The position numbers and the translations under genes were made by a program. From Tricholomella constricta (Eukaryota; Basidiomycota; Agaricomycetes; Agaricales; Lyophyllaceae), in NCBI GenBank assembly GCA_013368375.1, contig JAACJP010000012.1, positions 620,001-684,000 of the forward strand: a DNA stretch of 64,000 bases, given 5' to 3'. Below the pieces are notes generated by a model. That model saw nothing but the letters and a program-made list of their open reading frames with translations. It was not told where the DNA came from and did not search any database. This document shows, piece by piece, positions 1-12,078 of the stretch (positions are counted from its first letter, which is position 1; every line of letters starts with the position of its first letter).

Positions 1-489
1 GCTTCTCCTCCCAAGGCGAGCGAGTTGCAAGAACTTGTCAAACAAAAGCAGGTGCTGGAGCACACCGTAGATGCCTATGATAAGGCTATCTCCCGCACAG
101 GGGACAACCCTCAGCAAAGTCGACTTCTCGCAGTCGCTGCACAGAACGTCGTTGTGCAAGCGGCGCATACGGTCATCGCAGATCGTACTGTCGCTAGCGG
201 AGGCATTCCTCATCAGCAATCGGAGACGGTGGCGATCAAGAGCGTGACAGTCACCGAACTGTCTGACGCCACCCAAGGGGCAATTGCGGCGGCCATCAAA
301 CAAAAAGGAAAAGACTCAACCGAGGTCGATATCATGGTCGCCGCGACATCCATTCTCAAATCACGGACAGCAACCGCTGACCCATTACCCGTTACTCAAC
401 AACTGCGCTCACATCCATCTGGAACTGTGTCTCGCATAATGCCCAACAACACTTCGTATCCCCTTTCTTCGGTGTCCGAATACGTGTAA
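1..489 (+). CDS. C-terminal end of an unrecognised protein (5' truncated by window)
   Basis: The frame is open from base 1 and ends at a TAA at 487-489, so this is the last exon or exons of a gene starting left of the window. About 162 residues are visible. They are hydrophilic, rich in Ala, Thr, Ser, Val and Gln, with a helical, possibly coiled start (ELVKQKQVLEHTVDAYDKA). No catalytic motif or membrane segment is seen. It converges on the minus-strand USP48-like gene, whose stop lies about 200 bp downstream. That the frame is coding is inferred from its openness and from the otherwise empty stretch. No function can be assigned. Confidence 0.5.
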   Translation, partial: ASPPKASELQELVKQKQVLEHTVDAYDKAISRTGDNPQQSRLLAVAAQNVVVQAAHTVIADRTVASGGIPHQQSETVAIKSVTVTELSDATQGAIAAAIKQKGKDSTEVDIMVAATSILKSRTATADPLPVTQQLRSHPSGTVSRIMPNNTSYPLSSVSEYV

Positions 490-684
490 TTTTCTTTTTC
501 ACCTCTTTTACTGGGCTTTCATTTTGGTGCTGCCTGATGTAGTATTTCTCTCTGGGTTGTACATGGGACTTTTTGATCATACAAACTTTTAGCCCTCTAC
601 CGCAATGATCTTCACGGGTGTATAGATGTTTCGCTGTATATGCAGTATGTTACATGCAGGGTCTCATGGGAGAATCAATATCTA

Positions 685-3600
685 TTATGTGAAAAGCGTA
701 TCACAGATCGTACAACTAAGGGCGTCTGCATCGTTGGAAAAAGTACAAGCACTGCACGACTTCTCCTTTCCGTCCGACGCGGCTGTGGGGGAGCTAGGTA
801 TCCGATACACACCTCTGGACCCTCCGAGAAGCGTGCCACCGAAGCCCCGCTCTTCGACGCGAGGCCTCTTCTCCTTTGTATCAGAATCATCATCGAGTTC
901 GAGAACTTCGCTCTCCTGCTTCAAGTCCAAAATGTCATGAGCAAAAATCGCAAGGGATTCTACAGTTGCCGCATTATCCTCCAGTTCTTTCTCGTGGTGG
1001 AATAGTCGCTGGCATATAGTCGGAATGTTAAGCTCTTCTTGTATCTGTCAAGGAGTTGGGTGACTCGAGCAGGCTGCAAAAGCATAAAATTACACACCAT
1101 GACTTTGATCTCCTTCACTGTCGTAGACTTGGAGATCGTCAACCGTCGCTTTTCACCCAGCTCTTTTATTTGTCGTAAGCGCTTTGATTGGCGGGCACCT
1201 GCTTTGGAGTAGGTCTGAAGGCCTTTCTTGGAGTCATTCTCCGGCTTTAGTTTAGGTTTGGCGCCCCCCATACGGATAATGATTTCTGCTGATGTCCAGT
1301 CTGATTTCCTGTCGATACCGCGCGTCAGTTCGTGAGTATGGGGCGCTGCGTCGATTGATCCCACCATTTGAGACGGCACTCTGTACACACAGGAACTTCG
1401 TGTGTATACCTCTGAGCGTCTTCCCCTTGTGTTTGCTTTTCAACAGCAACCAACGGGCCACTGAGGTAGCTAAAAGCAGTTATTTCAGGATCACGGCTGA
1501 GTGGATAGTTGAACTTACATCGTCTCCAGGACATCCCAATCACTTCGTCTGATAACCATGGCAGACGACTCCAAATCGGTAGGAGAATTAGGGTCGATTA
1601 CGAGCATGTCATGCTCGCAAAAGAAAGCCGCGTTGTCAATGTTGTCAGGTCTGGCGCTTTCCGTTGGCCGGTTGAGCCATTGCCACCAGGCTTTGGCAAA
1701 GGTCACAGGAATGATTGAAGAAGGGACGTTTTCTGGTATGGAAGTGTCCCCTGAGAGTAACACATCATGCAAGTCCTTAAGCCTAGCCTGTACGCCTGTT
1801 AGAAAGAAAGTCCAAAGTAAGACGCGCCAAACCTTTTCGTCCTCGGCCTGCTTCCGAGCTTCCCGTTTGCTCTCCTTCGAGATGTGAATATTGGCATCGC
1901 ATACAGGGCAGATCTCGCAACTCGTCGATAATGGACGCCAAGAAGGATACAATTTTTGTAATAGTTCAGCTGCCTGTAAACTGGGGCATGAGTTTGAATT
2001 CAATGTTCTAGACAGGCAGAACTTGCCTCAGCAGAGATCCTCCGGCGAGATGTGGTGTTGAGTGAGAGGCCTCCATGTTCACAAAGAACATCAGATGCAA
2101 AGTCATTAGAATCAGGAGAAGGATCGGCCTCTGATATTACATGCATCTTGGGCTTCGTCTGTCTCCAACCTAAAGAGGAAATTCAGCTTATTGACTCTAG
2201 CGGCGTCAATGAAAGGTTTACATTTGATCCAAGGCTTCGATATCCAAAATCCCGTAAGATCAGAAGCAACTTCTGAGATCCGGTCAAATTGTGCAACTAA
2301 CCGCGGATGCTCAATCTGATACAACCGCTCTGGCTACCAGTCAGTCGAGGAGATTACCACGCGAATATAATCCTAACCTATGAAGGAAAGCCTGACACAT
2401 TCGGCACAAATGTTTGCAATTGTAAGCTCGGGTTCGAACTCCCACCCAGTATCCTGTACGATATCCTTGTATGCTTGCTTATGATGTCTTTATGTTAGTC
2501 GACTTCTGAGGGTATCAAGAAAAGAAGACGAACACGACCGATGCGCTTGATATCTTTAGCCTTATTGGGGTCAACCGCCGCGTGGGTGCAAATTATATCG
2601 CCCAGATGTATGCGTTTCCTTGCAGATTTTTCCTCGGACTCCGCTGTGGCAATGGTTGAGGCATATTTGTCCTGATGTTGCGAAAGCCAGGCCAACAGTG
2701 CTTGACGGCTGACTAGAAGGGAGTCCTATACACGATTTAGACCTCTCCGTGAGATGGCTTGGGGTTGACACTGACCGCATTGGCAGAATCGATATTCCAC
2801 CTACGATATATATCCATGACCTTCCTTCGTCTCTCTAGGAACCGAGCTTTAATCAGCTTCTTCCTGAAGTGGAAATAAGGCATAGTGCTGTTAGGAAAGA
2901 GCACCACAAACTTCTTGCCATACGCATCGCAGGTTTCGTCATGAGCAGCGTTGAGAGCGTTGACGACCTCTAAAGCATCAGAAGGCGGGACAGGGATAGG
3001 GGACGTTGTATCGCAATTCTCCAATAGCGACGAGCCGTTTGAAAGGTCAGGTGCCTTTCGGGCATAAATTAGCATGTAGGCATCCTTGGATGAGATGGAT
3101 CTAAAGGGATTAGATTGTAAGAACGATGGAACGGGACAGGGGGAAACACAATACATACTCGGATTTATTGTTGGGCTTCTTGTCAATGATGGTGGTGGGG
3201 GAAGAGGTACTACATACAGGTTTATTAAATGTGTGGAAAGAAATATAGAATTACTTTGGAGTTACTTACTCCTCGTCGTCAGTCTCGATTCGGCGTCGCT
3301 TTCTAGCATTCGCTCGGTTTTTTCGCCCTTGGGAATTGGATGGCCTTGTAGCAAGTTAAGCGACGCAAGTAATCAGAGGAACAGGAACTCTACCTTTCAT
3401 CAGAATCTTCGATGTCCACGACCATGGGTCTGTTCTGTGAACTTTCACCTAATGCCTTGATCTTGGTAATCGTCTCGTCATTGCATTGGAACCACGATTT
3501 ATTCCTACACCAAGGTCAGCATTATGACCACCGAAGAGTTGATAAAGGTCGAACGTCGTGTCGTAAACTTGAGCCTCGTAGTGACCATAATATGCGCTTG

Positions 3601-5276
3601 AGCCTTTATGGAGTAACACGCCGCGCAATTCGTAGACGTTATCATTGCATGAGCTAGTAGGGAGATTCTGGCCATTTAATCCCAAAAAAGGTCTCATGTC
3701 TAGAGTAGTGGGAAATGACACGGAGTGTTTGGACTTCTTGCGCTCCATGGTAGAAAGATCATAAACAAAGCGAAGCAAAGAGAAGTGCAATACTGGCGGC
3801 AATTCTTTTAACTCGATGTATCGTGTCGCGTCTTGAAGGCTTTCGCATTGGGAGCAGAAGTATCTAACGGTTGGAATGAATCGATGAGAAAGTGCTTAAA
3901 GTCGAAAATGGAAGACACACTGATTGTCATCCGACAAGACCTCGGGCTGAAGGAGAGCTTCAACACGGTCCCTGAGGTTTGAGTTTTTCTATAAAAGTTT
4001 GTTCAACATAAGATTGGTTTGCCAGTGATATCAGGCTGGTTCTACCTTCAGACTAATCTCGATCTCCAAAAAATCAGATACTCTCTCAGATCGATATTTG
4101 CAGTGATTACAGATTGTTCCGTAGACCTGTTTGCCCTGAAACTGGCGAAATTAAGTTCATTTCGTGGACAGGACCATGAAAACAATATCGTACTTGATCT
4201 GTGACAAGAGACTTGACTTTCGGATTGGCTTGCTTCTTGAATTCTGCATCAAGATGGGACATGAATAGTTTTGAAAACCTGGGGCAAAACGAATGTCAAT
4301 GCCATTGGAAGAGTAAAGGCGTCTAACATACTCCTGTGCATCCTGTTGCTCAGTTGTGCGAAGCTGTAAGCTTTCGACAAGCTTGGTGGGATTAAAGCAG
4401 CCTTGAGTGCTTTCCTGTAGAGCAGAAAACGTGACCTGAAGCTGGAATATAGGTGATTCCTAGAAAACGACGAGTGTTACAGCGGGATATAGCTTGTCGT
4501 CTAAAAGAACCCACTTTGAACGTGGTATCTACTTCGTTGGAAGGTTTACAATCGTAAACACCAGTCCTGAAGGCTAAATCACGAAACCACACCTGAAAAA
4601 TGATCTTTAATCATGATTGCAAAGATATTGAAATACCACTGACTTGAAGAGAAGCATTGGCATAGCATGTTGCACCAAGGTTCTGGTCTGAGGGTTAACT
4701 ACAGCTTTCATGGAACATCAAGGGACGAACCTTCAAGCCTACAGGAAAATCCGGCTCTCTGACCTCAAGGGATGGGTCCTCTTCCAGCGTTAGTGCCTTC
4801 ATGAAAGCATCCACGGCCTCATCTGAATTGCAGTATGAGAATCCGCACACATCACAGATATGGCGCAGACCTTCATCTTCCCAATTCTCCTGACCCAGAT
4901 AGTTAAGGCAGTTGGGGTTGAACTTGCAGATTTTGAGGCCACAGGGGGGGCCTTCGTCATCTGAGATGATGATGACATCGTCGTCTAGTTCTCCGTCCGC
5001 AAGTGGCACTTTACGAGTTTCCTCAGCCTTGAGTTTTGACACGTTTTGCGAGTTTGAAGAGTATTTGTTGAAACAAAATGGGTGATTATTTCGTTCGGAA
5101 AGGCCACAGGAAACAAGCAGATGTTCAGGAGTAATATCCGACGCTCGCGAGACCTCTGTGCCAACCCAACCCCAAGAAGAGGAATTATTGCCTGGAAGTG
5201 TACTTCGTTTGAGTTGTTCTCCAGGCGCCAAGCCTTCGGAAGTCAAGGATACGCGTCGTTTTCGTTTTGGAGGCAT
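685..5276 (-). CDS. USP48: USP48-type ubiquitin carboxyl-terminal hydrolase (multi-exon)
   Basis: A cysteine deubiquitinase that removes ubiquitin from proteins, resembling human USP48 and plant UBP26. The start is ATG 5276 (MPPKRKRRV, basic). An acidic N-terminal stretch and a Cys-rich NPNCLNYLGQ segment typical of USP48 precede the Cys box GLKNLGATCYANASLQ, which is joined across an intron; the catalytic Cys codon is at 4665-4667. VWFRDLAFRTGVYDC follows, as in USP48. The His box SSAYYGHYEAQVYD has its His at 3581-3583, and the third box is WFQCNDE. A DUSP-like region with CEICPVC lies near 1.9-2.0 kb, followed by a ubiquitin-like C-terminal region. The last exon carries a RanBP2-type zinc finger (CSACTF...CTIC), an addition I would check. 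At least eight small introns. The family assignment is firm; individual exon borders are less so. Confidence 0.88.
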
Positions 5277-5390
5277 GCAAGATCGATAGGAGCGTGAAAG
5301 GTTCCGAGTCTGTTCGTGAAATGCAGACGCGTGACAAATAATTGCTGTGATCGGGCCGCCGCCTTGCTCAAGTTCTCCCTCTCTCCGCAC
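5277..5390. promoter_or_regulatory. Divergent promoter between USP48-like gene and GAA1
   Basis: Only 114 bp separate the two start codons, which face away from each other, so both promoters and both 5' UTRs must lie here or overlap the opposite gene. No clear TATA box is visible on either strand, as is common for fungal housekeeping genes. Confidence 0.5.
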
Positions 5391-7859
5391 ATGGCTGAAC
5401 CAAATACGGTCCAGCCTCTCACATCATGGAACCGGATACTCCTCAAACTACGCCAACGCTTCGGGCCAGGAGCTCGAAATGCCAGCGAAACTCGGATACG
5501 TAGACGAATGGCGATGGTCTCGTTTATAACCCGCCACTTGACGTGGTTCAAGTCCGTGTCGCCTTGAAATCGCTCCCATTCATAATCATAATCTTGCCTT
5601 TCATGCAGAATAGCATTACTCTGCGCAGGGTATATCTGGATGATCATAATCCCATCACCGCGACTTGGGCGCGGAACCTACATAGACGAGAACGCACTGC
5701 AACCTGGCCAGGTACGTTCACACTCCTGCTGTTTAGTCAACTCTGCAACTATCAACAGGTGAATACATACTGGAACTGGGGAGATGTTCATGTCGCAGAC
5801 AGGTATCTCGAGAAACTGGAATTGCTTCGAGATACCAATTCGACGAGCGAGCAGTGCGACCGAACTCTGTTCTTGTGAATGATACATGGCTCATCGATGA
5901 TCTAGACGCGCTCATTTCATAACAGACCAATTCCGTAGACTTGGGATATCTTCTTCTGCCCAAAACTACACATTTTCAGCAAGCACGGGTGTCCGCAGCT
6001 GTCTCTAATGACCCATACACATGCTTACGATGGCGATTTCTTATAGCAAAGGAGCGGGACGAACGCATACGCTATTCTATCTTCTCCGCGTGCACCGGGC
6101 AGTGAAGCTATGGTGATCAGCGCGTCATGGCTGAGCCGAACTGGTGAAGGAGATGGCACTCTTAACCTTCGAGGTGTTGCTACAGTCCTCGCACTTGCGG
6201 GCTTTCTGAAACGTATGCTCCTTCATCAATCATCCAGGAATCTCCCTGACTCCCTCATCTCCAGGCTACTCTCTCTGGGCAAAGGATATCGTATTCGTCG
6301 TCAGCGACGGCTATCTGGAAGGAATGCACGCATGGCTTGCGGCGTACCATGGGTCCTCGCAGTCCAGTAGGCCATCTTGATTAGTGTTTTCTCTTCAAAA
6401 AGCTCATCGTATATTTAGACTTGCGCGCGGATCGCCTAGTGCTCTCGTCTGGTGTAATATGGACAGCTCTCAATATTGACTACCCAGGCCACTCGTTTTC
6501 ACACCTAGGAATATTCTTCGGTGTGTGGCTCACAAGAGACTGACACTGAAAGTATATACTTAGCAAACTTTTCATAGAAGGAATGAATGGACGGCTGCCC
6601 AATCAGGATCTCATTAACTCATTCCAGCGAATATCTCGGTATACAGGAGGCGTGCCGGTCGTCCTCTATGACAACATAGATGCTCGAGACCAACCTGGAT
6701 CATTCAGCTTACCCTCGTTGATCCCTGATTTTATTCGCAAGGAGTCAGAAGTGCAAGCCTATGCATTTCAGGCGAAGAATGTATTTCGTCAGTTTGGGTA
6801 CCAGGCTCGTGGGCGCCCAAGCGGCGTTCATGGTCTATATCATCAGTGAGTCACTTCAATAGCTGCGCTTCGCGTTTTATCTAACATTCTGACTGATTCC
6901 TCGCCCCTCAGGTTCCGTGTTGATGCTTTCACCCTTTTTACTGTGCCTGCAGCAGGTCCTCATGGGTTCCATGCAATCGGCCGGTAAGTCGAGTGATGCA
7001 GCGCGCTTCACATCGTCTCATTACTTCACTCAGCATCATTGAGTCCACATTGCGAACAACAAATAACCTCCTTGAGCGCCTTCATGCCTCTTTCTTCTTT
7101 TACATCATGACTGGGCCAGATCGGTTTCTCAAGATCGGCAGTTATTTGCCCAGCGCTGTTTTAATCAGTGTAGCCATGATGTTTGGTGGTCTGAGAGTCT
7201 GGGTAGACGCAGCGTGGATATCCAGCCACTTTGTCAACGAAAAAGGAATCCAAAAATTAAACTGGTCCAGACGACAGAGACCGATCCTGAGCGTCTTGGG
7301 CATTGTGGCCGCAACGCACGTCTATGGTGCTCTGCTATTCAGCCTGATAAATAGATCGTGGTTCATCCAATATCGGGAGGTGGGACTCTTTCTTTGCCAT
7401 GAACTTCCTGAAACTGATGCCCGATCATAGATCGCTTCCCCACTGGCCTTCACGTTGTTTGCCCTCACTCCGCTGCTTGCCTTACGCTTTCTTCCCCATT
7501 CCCCCACGGAAAACGCCAGCACTCTATCCGCTGTCCTCAAGGCCATCAACCTTTGCTCCGCATCAACAGTGATTTCTGTCACCACTGTGCTGAACTTCTC
7601 ACTCGCGGCTTTACTCGCAATTTTCCTTGGTGTTCCTCTGTCAATATCTTCGTCTACTGGGCCTTTGCCCATTAGACTCGCCAGATACGCAGGATATACA
7701 ATATTGGGCCTCGGGTGGCTACTGTTTGCACAGGAAGAGTTGCTGAAGGCCATTTGGGATTGGGAGATATTATCTGTATGGTTTGCACCATTCGTATGTT
7801 TCGTGTACGTACCATTGGTGCTTCAGGCTGGACTTATTTGCCTTCTGCCATCATCATGA
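5391..7859 (+). CDS. GAA1: GPI transamidase subunit GAA1
   Basis: A component of the ER-membrane GPI transamidase complex, which attaches GPI anchors to proteins. The start is ATG 5391 (MAEPNTVQPL). Exon 1 encodes a basic segment. After the first intron comes a hydrophobic helix (CAGYIWMIII), then the family signature YIDENALQPGQVNTYW, itself joined across an intron at about 5712-5759. NWGDVHVADRYLEKLELLRD follows. Later exons give NLRGVATVLALAGFLKR and SLWAKDIVFVVSDGYLEGM, and NNLLERLHASFFFYIMTGP, all characteristic of Gaa1. The C-terminal third is strongly hydrophobic with several membrane helices and ends WDWEILSVWFAPFVCFVYVP. It converges on TAF7 with 92 bp between stops. Family identity is firm. 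Confidence 0.93.
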
Positions 7860-7951
7860 TATATACCCAACACATAGTAAATTATAATGTAGTGCATCAG
7901 CTGTTGCGGAATTTGTGTACAGGTGAGATGTCAGATGTTTTGGCTTAGGAC

Positions 7952-9668
7952 CTATCCGATCTCCATTCCTACGGGTTGGTCGTCCGACCCAAACAGGTCG
8001 CCGTCTTCCTCTGCTTCGAGGTCCGCATCCTGTCCATCGTGAACACCACCATCCGGATCGGTATCGGCATCCATTACGATACCTTCCTTTTTCATTCGCT
8101 GTTTCTCCTTCATTTCGTCCCGCTGGGCAAGTTTCATCTCGAGATCGGCTGTTAACTTCTTCAGCGCGTCCTCGAATCGTTTCTGGGTTCATAATTGAGA
8201 TAAGTGGACCCTGATGACCAAAACCGTGCAGACCTTGATCAAAGGGTTTGCTGAGCTTGCAATCTCCCTGCCCTTTTTCGCCACAGCAGCCTCTAGATCG
8301 CGAATCTCCTCGTTGATAAGCTTCCTCGCTTGTACATCCTCATCGTCCTCATCCTCATCCTCTTCTTCTTCTTCACTCTCCTCCTCCTCTTCATCGTCTC
8401 CATCGCCTTCTTCATCCTCCTCATCTCCCAAAGCCAAATCCAATTCCGCAGCGAGCTCCTCGTCGATGTCACCTTCGCCCCCTTCTTCTTCGTCACCTTC
8501 CTCTTCCTCTTCATCACCCTCGTCTCCCATGTCATACCCTGGTGTCTGAGGTTCGCCCATGTCTGATATCGCCGGTGTCGGTGCGTCGAGTGGCTCCTCC
8601 CGCTCAATAAATTCGGAGTCTGACAGATCTGGATTCACGTTGTCGAGTATTTCTAGAGAGAATGTTGGTCATGGGGAGATTCACTGTTGTTGAAGGGGGT
8701 ACACACCATATTTGACTTCGGATGCAAGGGCGTCTTCGTCCAATAACCTCTCCACCTCTTGCTCCACGCTTTCTATGGTCTGAGTTGCAGTCAGTGAAGG
8801 GTTATGGCTCGTTATAGTTATCACTATACCCGTCTGTTGACCCTTTTGCGGAACCTGCGTTTTCGAACGTGGTGTAAAGGGGGCGTAATACCATGCGGCC
8901 ATATGAATTCATCTATATTGAAATTCTTGTGGTTGGCAAGAGGCTCGTCATTTTCTATCTTCTTCTCAGCAACCAGCATCTGTCAAGAGAAGGAAGTTAG
9001 TGGATCAAAAGTTTTGGCAACAATAGCGGTGCGACCTGACATATATCTGCGACTTTAAACATCTGCTTGTTGTCAAGCGTCTTTTGAGACTCTATGATAC
9101 AAGGAAGATCTACTAATTTAGCTGAGTAGGTGGAGTTCGCGATGTGAAAGATTGCTCGACGGGAGTCTGCGTATCCATTACGTGTTAGAGCAAGAAAGCA
9201 TAAACAAACGCGCTATGCACCTTTGAACTTGAACCAGACATCATTGTTGACCTCGCGAGCAGCGACCATCTTCCTCAGCTTTTCCAAATCTTCACCAGGA
9301 GGCAGGCGCAATATAAATTGCTCCTCAAACGCCAGGTCCTCGTCGTCGGAATCCAGCTCTCTGTCATACTGTCCGAGAAAGGACATGCCTGGAGCCTGAG
9401 CAGCAGCCTTATCGCTAAGTTTTAGCTTCAGCTTTGGCTGCGGCTTGGTCTTCTGTATCGAGGATCGCGTTGTACGTTCCGAACTCTCCATCGAGGGGTG
9501 GACAGGTGTATGACTGGAGCTTCGTAGTCGCAAAGTGGTTCCCATTGAATGTTCTGCAACTGACTTCGCTCGATGGCCATGGTTGTGGGTACCGATCGCA
9601 GACGTAGACGGTCCTGCATGCATCTCCACTGCCTCGACATCGTCAACGACAATGAGGTCCTCGTCCAT
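7952..9668 (-). CDS. TAF7: Transcription initiation factor TFIID subunit TAF7
   Basis: A nuclear TFIID subunit (TAFII55 family). The start is ATG 9668 (MDEDLIVVDD). A basic, Ser-rich N-terminus is followed by the conserved core FEEQFILRLPPGEDLEKLRK, then NDVWFKFK. After introns come ADSRRAIFHIANSTYSAKLV-type sequence and VDLPCIIESQKTLDNKQMFK, then a VADI segment and the fungal TAF7 central domain. A long Glu/Asp run (about 8330-8540) is encoded by GAN/CTC-type low-complexity DNA. It precedes a coiled region (IRDLEAAVAKKGREIA) and an acidic tail ending QPVGMEIG. The antisense poly-Ser frame over the acidic stretch is a shadow of it. Identity rests on the core domain. Confidence 0.92.
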
Positions 9669-9810
9669 TCTGGTAAGATTTAATAAGTGTTGTGGAGTCG
9701 CCAGAGCACAAAATGTCACATGTCGTCACAGAGGTGTGACTAAGCAAAACGTTCTTATAACTTATTATAATGGCTAAGAAATGTTGAAGATATGCAACAC
9801 AATTGTTACT

Positions 9811-11117
9811 CTACTGTTCCTCTTCCTCTTCCTCCTGGCCTTCGTTAGCGACGTCGTGTGGGCTCCGAATCCATTGAAGTTTGGTTTGCACCATAAATGC
9901 TGATGTCAGATATGCAGCTAAACTTCCTAAAGCCAAACCGTAGAATCCCCACCGCATCCTTGTAAAATGGACATCCTCCTCTGACTGTTTCGTCTGCGTT
10001 CTTGCTGCCGGCGGCCAAAGAATCAACGATCTCCAAGAAAAACTCTGAGCAGGGGAGGTTCGTAATGGGGAGCTGAAGGCGTGGGTATAGACTCTACGGG
10101 CGTGCGAGGCAAGTGTTGCATAAGAGTCCTTGATTAGACTTTGGAGGAAAGGATCCGGATATTCCGGATCTATCAAGAGCAAAATGTGAGCGGCGAGAAC
10201 AATATCCAAAGTCGTTGGCCTAATACGTCGTCAGCAAATGCTCGCAGAACGATGTATAGTTATCACTTGTCTCTGTAGATAAAATCTTTCTCTCCAACAA
10301 GCCGTGCGTAGATATCAAGAGAGGCCCGCGCTTTTTCCAAAACCTGTACAGGTTTATAGGTTACACCGATTCGCACACTGAAGACGGAGAAGATCAAACT
10401 TGCCTTCTCGCGCCCAAATGCCTGCTGGAATATCTTTGCATTTGCTTCCTTTTTCTTGGTTGTGGATTCCTTAAACGGTTTGTTTTCTTCCTCTTCAACT
10501 GAGACAAGGTTCCACAATCCGGCTGCTTCAAGGCGAGGCAGATATGATTGACGTATTCTTCCCGGAATGTAATAGCGTTGAGGTAAAGGATACATGGAAG
10601 CCAATGCAGGGTGTGTTAACCCAGCCCAATTTCCTTGATGTGAGTAAAGTACATTGGACTGTGGGGTTGTTAGAGGCCTTCGATGGAGACAACAGCAGCA
10701 GGCTTACTACAATATCGCCCAAGTTTGATTCCAAGTGCGCACACCAGGCGGTAGTCTGTGCCTTTTCAGTGGGGTTCAGAGACGCGTCAAGATCTAGACT
10801 CGTGCGGGTATTCTCGGTGTTTTTCAATCCTGCAACATATCTAATAATTGGTCCCAGAGATGACACGACGTGTTGCTCATGCACTAGAAATGGTAGTTGC
10901 CCTGTATTTATAATGTAACGTTGTCGTGTGTGTTCATACTTGAAAAGCACACGTACCCACCAGTCGGAGAAAGGTCTGGATTGTTGCACTCGGCGACAGA
11001 AAACCTCCCCGGGATTGCCTGTTGAAGATAGGTCACAGCCGCCAAGCAGGATGGGTCGATAGATGGTAAATTCCATTTCGCCGGCCAGATATGAAGGACG
11101 AGATCACTGGTAGACAT
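9811..11117 (-). CDS. SAM37: Metaxin / SAM37-like mitochondrial outer-membrane sorting protein
   Basis: Subunit of the mitochondrial SAM/TOB complex, which inserts beta-barrel proteins in the outer membrane. The start is ATG 11117 (MSTSDLVLHIWPAKW). The N-terminal thioredoxin-like half has LHIWPAKWNLPSIDPSCLAA and, after an intron, GQLPFLVHEQHVVSSLGPI, as in metaxins. Middle exons give an alpha-helical GST-C-like part (QSYLPRLEAAGLW; SLDIYARLVGEKDFIYRD). TTLDIVLAAHILLLIDPEYP is the C-terminal family motif. A single hydrophobic helix near the C-terminus (WGFYGLALGSLAAYLTSAFM) fits tail anchoring in the outer membrane, and the protein ends in a Glu run. Five or so introns are inferred. Confidence 0.87.
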
Positions 11118-11176
11118 TCGAAAAACACAAACGAGTTCCTTGAAGTCGTTCAAGTCACTCAAATATGGTGCGAGCC

Positions 11177-11185
11177 GTTGTTTGT
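11177..11185 (+). repeat. Target-site duplication, left copy
   Basis: GTTGTTTGT, identical to 12220-12228, directly abutting the left inverted repeat. Nine-base duplications point to a Mutator-type insertion. Confidence 0.8.
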
Positions 11186-11327
11186 TAGACTCGAACCAGT
11201 ACCTATAGACCTTATGTTGAAATCAAAGACAGTCGTTTGATCACATAAGAATAGGGACTGGAACATAATCTCGTGTTTTAGTACAGTCGGATTTCTCCCA
11301 CGGGTTGTTTTGACTTAGAAAGATTTC
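11186..11327 (+). repeat. Left terminal inverted repeat
   Basis: Pairs with 12079-12219. It has two zones: a diverged outer zone (11186-11249) and a near-perfect inner zone (11250-11327). Within the repeat, ACCAGTACCTA near the tip and TAGGGACTGG at the start of the inner zone are themselves inverted, so one end alone could fold into a hairpin. Confidence 0.8.
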
Positions 11328-11562
11328 ACGATTTCTGGCGCCTTCGCGCTTTGGGTGTCTCCCCTTTTTCGCGATCTGAACCGTACATTCTCTTCGCTAC
11401 GTGCTAAAACTGAGTTGCCGCTTTCTTCTGCCAGAATTGACCAATTCTGTGGCAAGAAAAATGCGAATTACTGCCTCAATCGTGCTTTACCTTACTCAGG
11501 ATGACAGTCCCTCATATCTCTTCACGCATGGAACCCAGGAGATCATCTAAAAAACGCTGCCT

Positions 11563-11916
11563 TCATGAGGAAGTTGAACAGAACGACGACCCGTTCTCAA
11601 ATTTGCCCGCTTCATGCTTCGTATATTTCCATTGCGACCTTCCAAATTGGACACACCTCGCGAAACACTTGTAGCAGATCATTGTCTTCTGGCAGTCTTT
11701 TTCTGTGTTCTCGGGGCTCCAGTGATGGAATAGAGCATCCCAAGGAAGGCCTGGGTTTTCCCTGTCAATACCTTGCAGCATATTTCCCACCAGCCTACTC
11801 TTGGTATTACCAGAGCTGTTGATCCCAAAGGTCTTGCAGAGGGTGCGCGTCGCATTTCTGAACCTATCGGTGTCTATCGAGATAATAGGTTTGAATGGCA
11901 TTTTGATCACGAGCAT
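11563..11916 (-). CDS. Small hypothetical ORF inside the transposon, SAP-like motif
   Basis: A 117-codon ATG-to-stop frame lying wholly inside the element. The stretch from about residue 17 to 50 (LCKTFGINSSGNTKSRLV) resembles the SAP DNA-binding motif, a helix, a loop with Gly and a second helix. The second half contains CYKCFARC, a possible metal-binding Cys cluster. No transposase catalytic motif is visible. It could be a relic of the element's own gene, captured host sequence, or chance. Coding status is unproven; the SAP-like resemblance is by eye only. Confidence 0.3.
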   Translation of the reverse strand: MLVIKMPFKPIISIDTDRFRNATRTLCKTFGINSSGNTKSRLVGNMLQGIDRENPGLPWDALFHHWSPENTEKDCQKTMICYKCFARCVQFGRSQWKYTKHEAGKFENGSSFCSTSS

Positions 11917-12078
11917 AGGCCGGCGGGCCGCCTAGTCTCGCTGGTTTGTAACTCCATTTTTCCCTGTCATATGTACCTTTTACACATTATTTTTCTACCA
12001 GAATGCTTAGAATTGTAAGGCCTACAGTTCTCTCTACTCAGAATTGAATTGGGACGAGTTCAAATTATCCAAGCTGTC

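Noticed and set aside
8214..8549. Plus-strand poly-Ser frame
   Set aside because: Antisense shadow of the acidic Glu/Asp stretch of TAF7.
11429..11456. Hairpin TGCCAGAATTG...CAATTCTGTGGCA as a possible terminator or origin
   Set aside because: It lies inside the transposon and is probably an internal palindrome of it; no evidence for another function.
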